From Chloroflexota bacterium (GTDB lineage Bacteria > Chloroflexota > Ktedonobacteria > Ktedonobacterales > Ktedonobacteraceae): a stretch of DNA of 6,161 nucleotides. Numbering within the stretch: position 1 is the stretch's first letter; each line of letters opens with the position of its first letter. The notes beneath the pieces were generated by a model. It saw only the letters and a list, made by a program, of their open reading frames with translations. It was not told the DNA's origin and searched no databases. The position numbers and the translations under genes are program-made. The stretch lies in NCBI GenBank assembly GCA_005881295.1, contig VBHS01000221.1, positions 1-6,161 on the forward strand, given 5' to 3'. Shown here in pieces: positions 5,473 to 6,161 of this stretch.

Positions 5473-6161
5473 ATGCATGCCCAGCATATGCCTGGACGGC
5501 TACGACTGCTGGCTACTGTTATCTTGCTGACACTAGCCTTATTAGTGGCAGTGCCCATCGCGGTATTCGCCAAATCCGCCAATGGTTCGGAGGGTTTCTA
5601 CCGGCAGACAAACCTGGTTTCGGACTTGCCCGATATTGCCAGGGTTCAAGACAAGAATCTAGTCAACTCCTGGGGCCTGGTACATGGCCCTGCTACTCCG
5701 TGGTGGGTGGCGGACAATGGGACGGGTGTGTCCACCCTCTATGATGGAAACGGCACCCCATTCCCTGTAGGTTCGCCGCTTGTGGTCACCATTCCAGCTC
5801 CTGCAGGTGTAACGACCGCAGCCCCGACCGGGGTTGTCTTTAATAGCACAAATGGTTTCGTTGTTTCGAAGGGTAGAAATTCTGGTCCAGCCCGTTTCAT
5901 TTTCTCCACTGAAGATGGCACGATCGCCGGCTGGAGCCCCGTAGTCGACCCGACCCATGCCGTCCTGGCAGTGGACCGCTCGGCCGTAGGTGCGGGTGCT
6001 GTCTACAAAGGGCTGGCTATCAACAGCAACGAAGATGGCACGTTCATCTATGCCACGAATTTCCGCTTCGGTAAGATCGAGATGTTCAACTCGAAGTTTC
6101 ACCTGGTCCGCTCCTTCACCGATCATCAACTCCCGAAGGGGTATGCACCCTTTGGTATTCA
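5473..6161 (+). CDS. Secreted TIGR03118-family protein, N-terminal part (3' end outside window)
   Basis: Exported protein of unknown function. The frame is open from the ATG at 5473 to the window end (229 complete residues) without a stop. Residues 1-33 form a signal peptide: Arg9 and Arg11, a hydrophobic core at 12-30, and a likely signal peptidase I site after VFA (31-33). No lipobox cysteine is seen. The mature part shows the family's typical segments: TNLVSDLP (46-53), NLVNSWGL (62-69), PWWVADNGTGVSTLYDGNG (76-94), APTGVVFN (117-124), FIFSTEDGTIAGW (142-154), YKGLAI (178-183) and GYAPFGI (223-229). TIGR03118 proteins resemble beta-propellers and in some Gram-negative bacteria carry a PEP-CTERM sorting tail; the C-terminus here is not visible, so its anchoring is unknown. 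The family call comes from remembered motifs. A consensus Shine-Dalgarno precedes it, and the 132-base gap after gltB argues for a separate unit. Confidence 0.85.
   Translation, partial: MHAQHMPGRLRLLATVILLTLALLVAVPIAVFAKSANGSEGFYRQTNLVSDLPDIARVQDKNLVNSWGLVHGPATPWWVADNGTGVSTLYDGNGTPFPVGSPLVVTIPAPAGVTTAAPTGVVFNSTNGFVVSKGRNSGPARFIFSTEDGTIAGWSPVVDPTHAVLAVDRSAVGAGAVYKGLAINSNEDGTFIYATNFRFGKIEMFNSKFHLVRSFTDHQLPKGYAPFGI
5911..6042 (+). repeat. Direct repeat GAAGATGGCACG, two copies 120 bp apart
   Basis: The 12-base sequence occurs at 5911-5922 and at 6031-6042, in the same frame, encoding Glu-Asp-Gly-Thr at residues 147-150 and 187-190. The 40-residue spacing fits one blade of a beta-propeller, so this is probably an internal protein repeat and not a mobile DNA repeat. 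Confidence 0.5.

Overview
The window carries parts of three genes, all on the + strand. In order they are the 3' end of a membrane-anchored Ser/Thr protein kinase gene, a complete large-subunit glutamate synthase gene (gltB), and the 5' end of a gene for a secreted TIGR03118-family protein. The DNA is moderately GC-rich and the Shine-Dalgarno sequences are strong. A Hanks-type kinase, a short-linker GltB and a TIGR03118-like exported protein together suggest a soil-type bacterium with a large genome. Chloroflexota (Ktedonobacteria-like) is my best guess, but it rests on general protein character and not on any marker gene.

Layout: 1-514 encodes the kinase C-lobe, a basic juxtamembrane linker and one C-terminal transmembrane helix. 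515-798 is a 284-base intergenic region. It holds a GC-rich inverted repeat, a plausible extended -10 promoter for gltB (556-585) and a leader of about 200 nt with two perfect small hairpins and an 8-bp palindrome. 799-5340 is gltB (1513 aa), intact, with all four expected domains, the N-terminal nucleophile cysteine and the 3Fe-4S cysteines. A perfect 22-nt palindrome straddles its stop codon. 5341-5472 is a 132-base spacer with a stem-loop and a 7-nt sequence complementary to the Shine-Dalgarno of the next gene. 5473-6161 encodes a signal peptide and the first part of a propeller-like TIGR03118 protein that runs off the window.

The three genes show no obvious functional link. gltB makes glutamate from glutamine and 2-oxoglutarate. 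It lacks the insertion typical of ferredoxin-dependent enzymes, so a GltD partner is expected, yet none lies directly beside it. I saw no RNA gene, mobile element, CRISPR array or defence system. The most interesting unexplained signals are in the non-coding DNA: the gltB leader, the palindrome over the gltB stop, and a possible mechanism that hides the ribosome binding site of the last gene. I do not see a clearly new biological system here.
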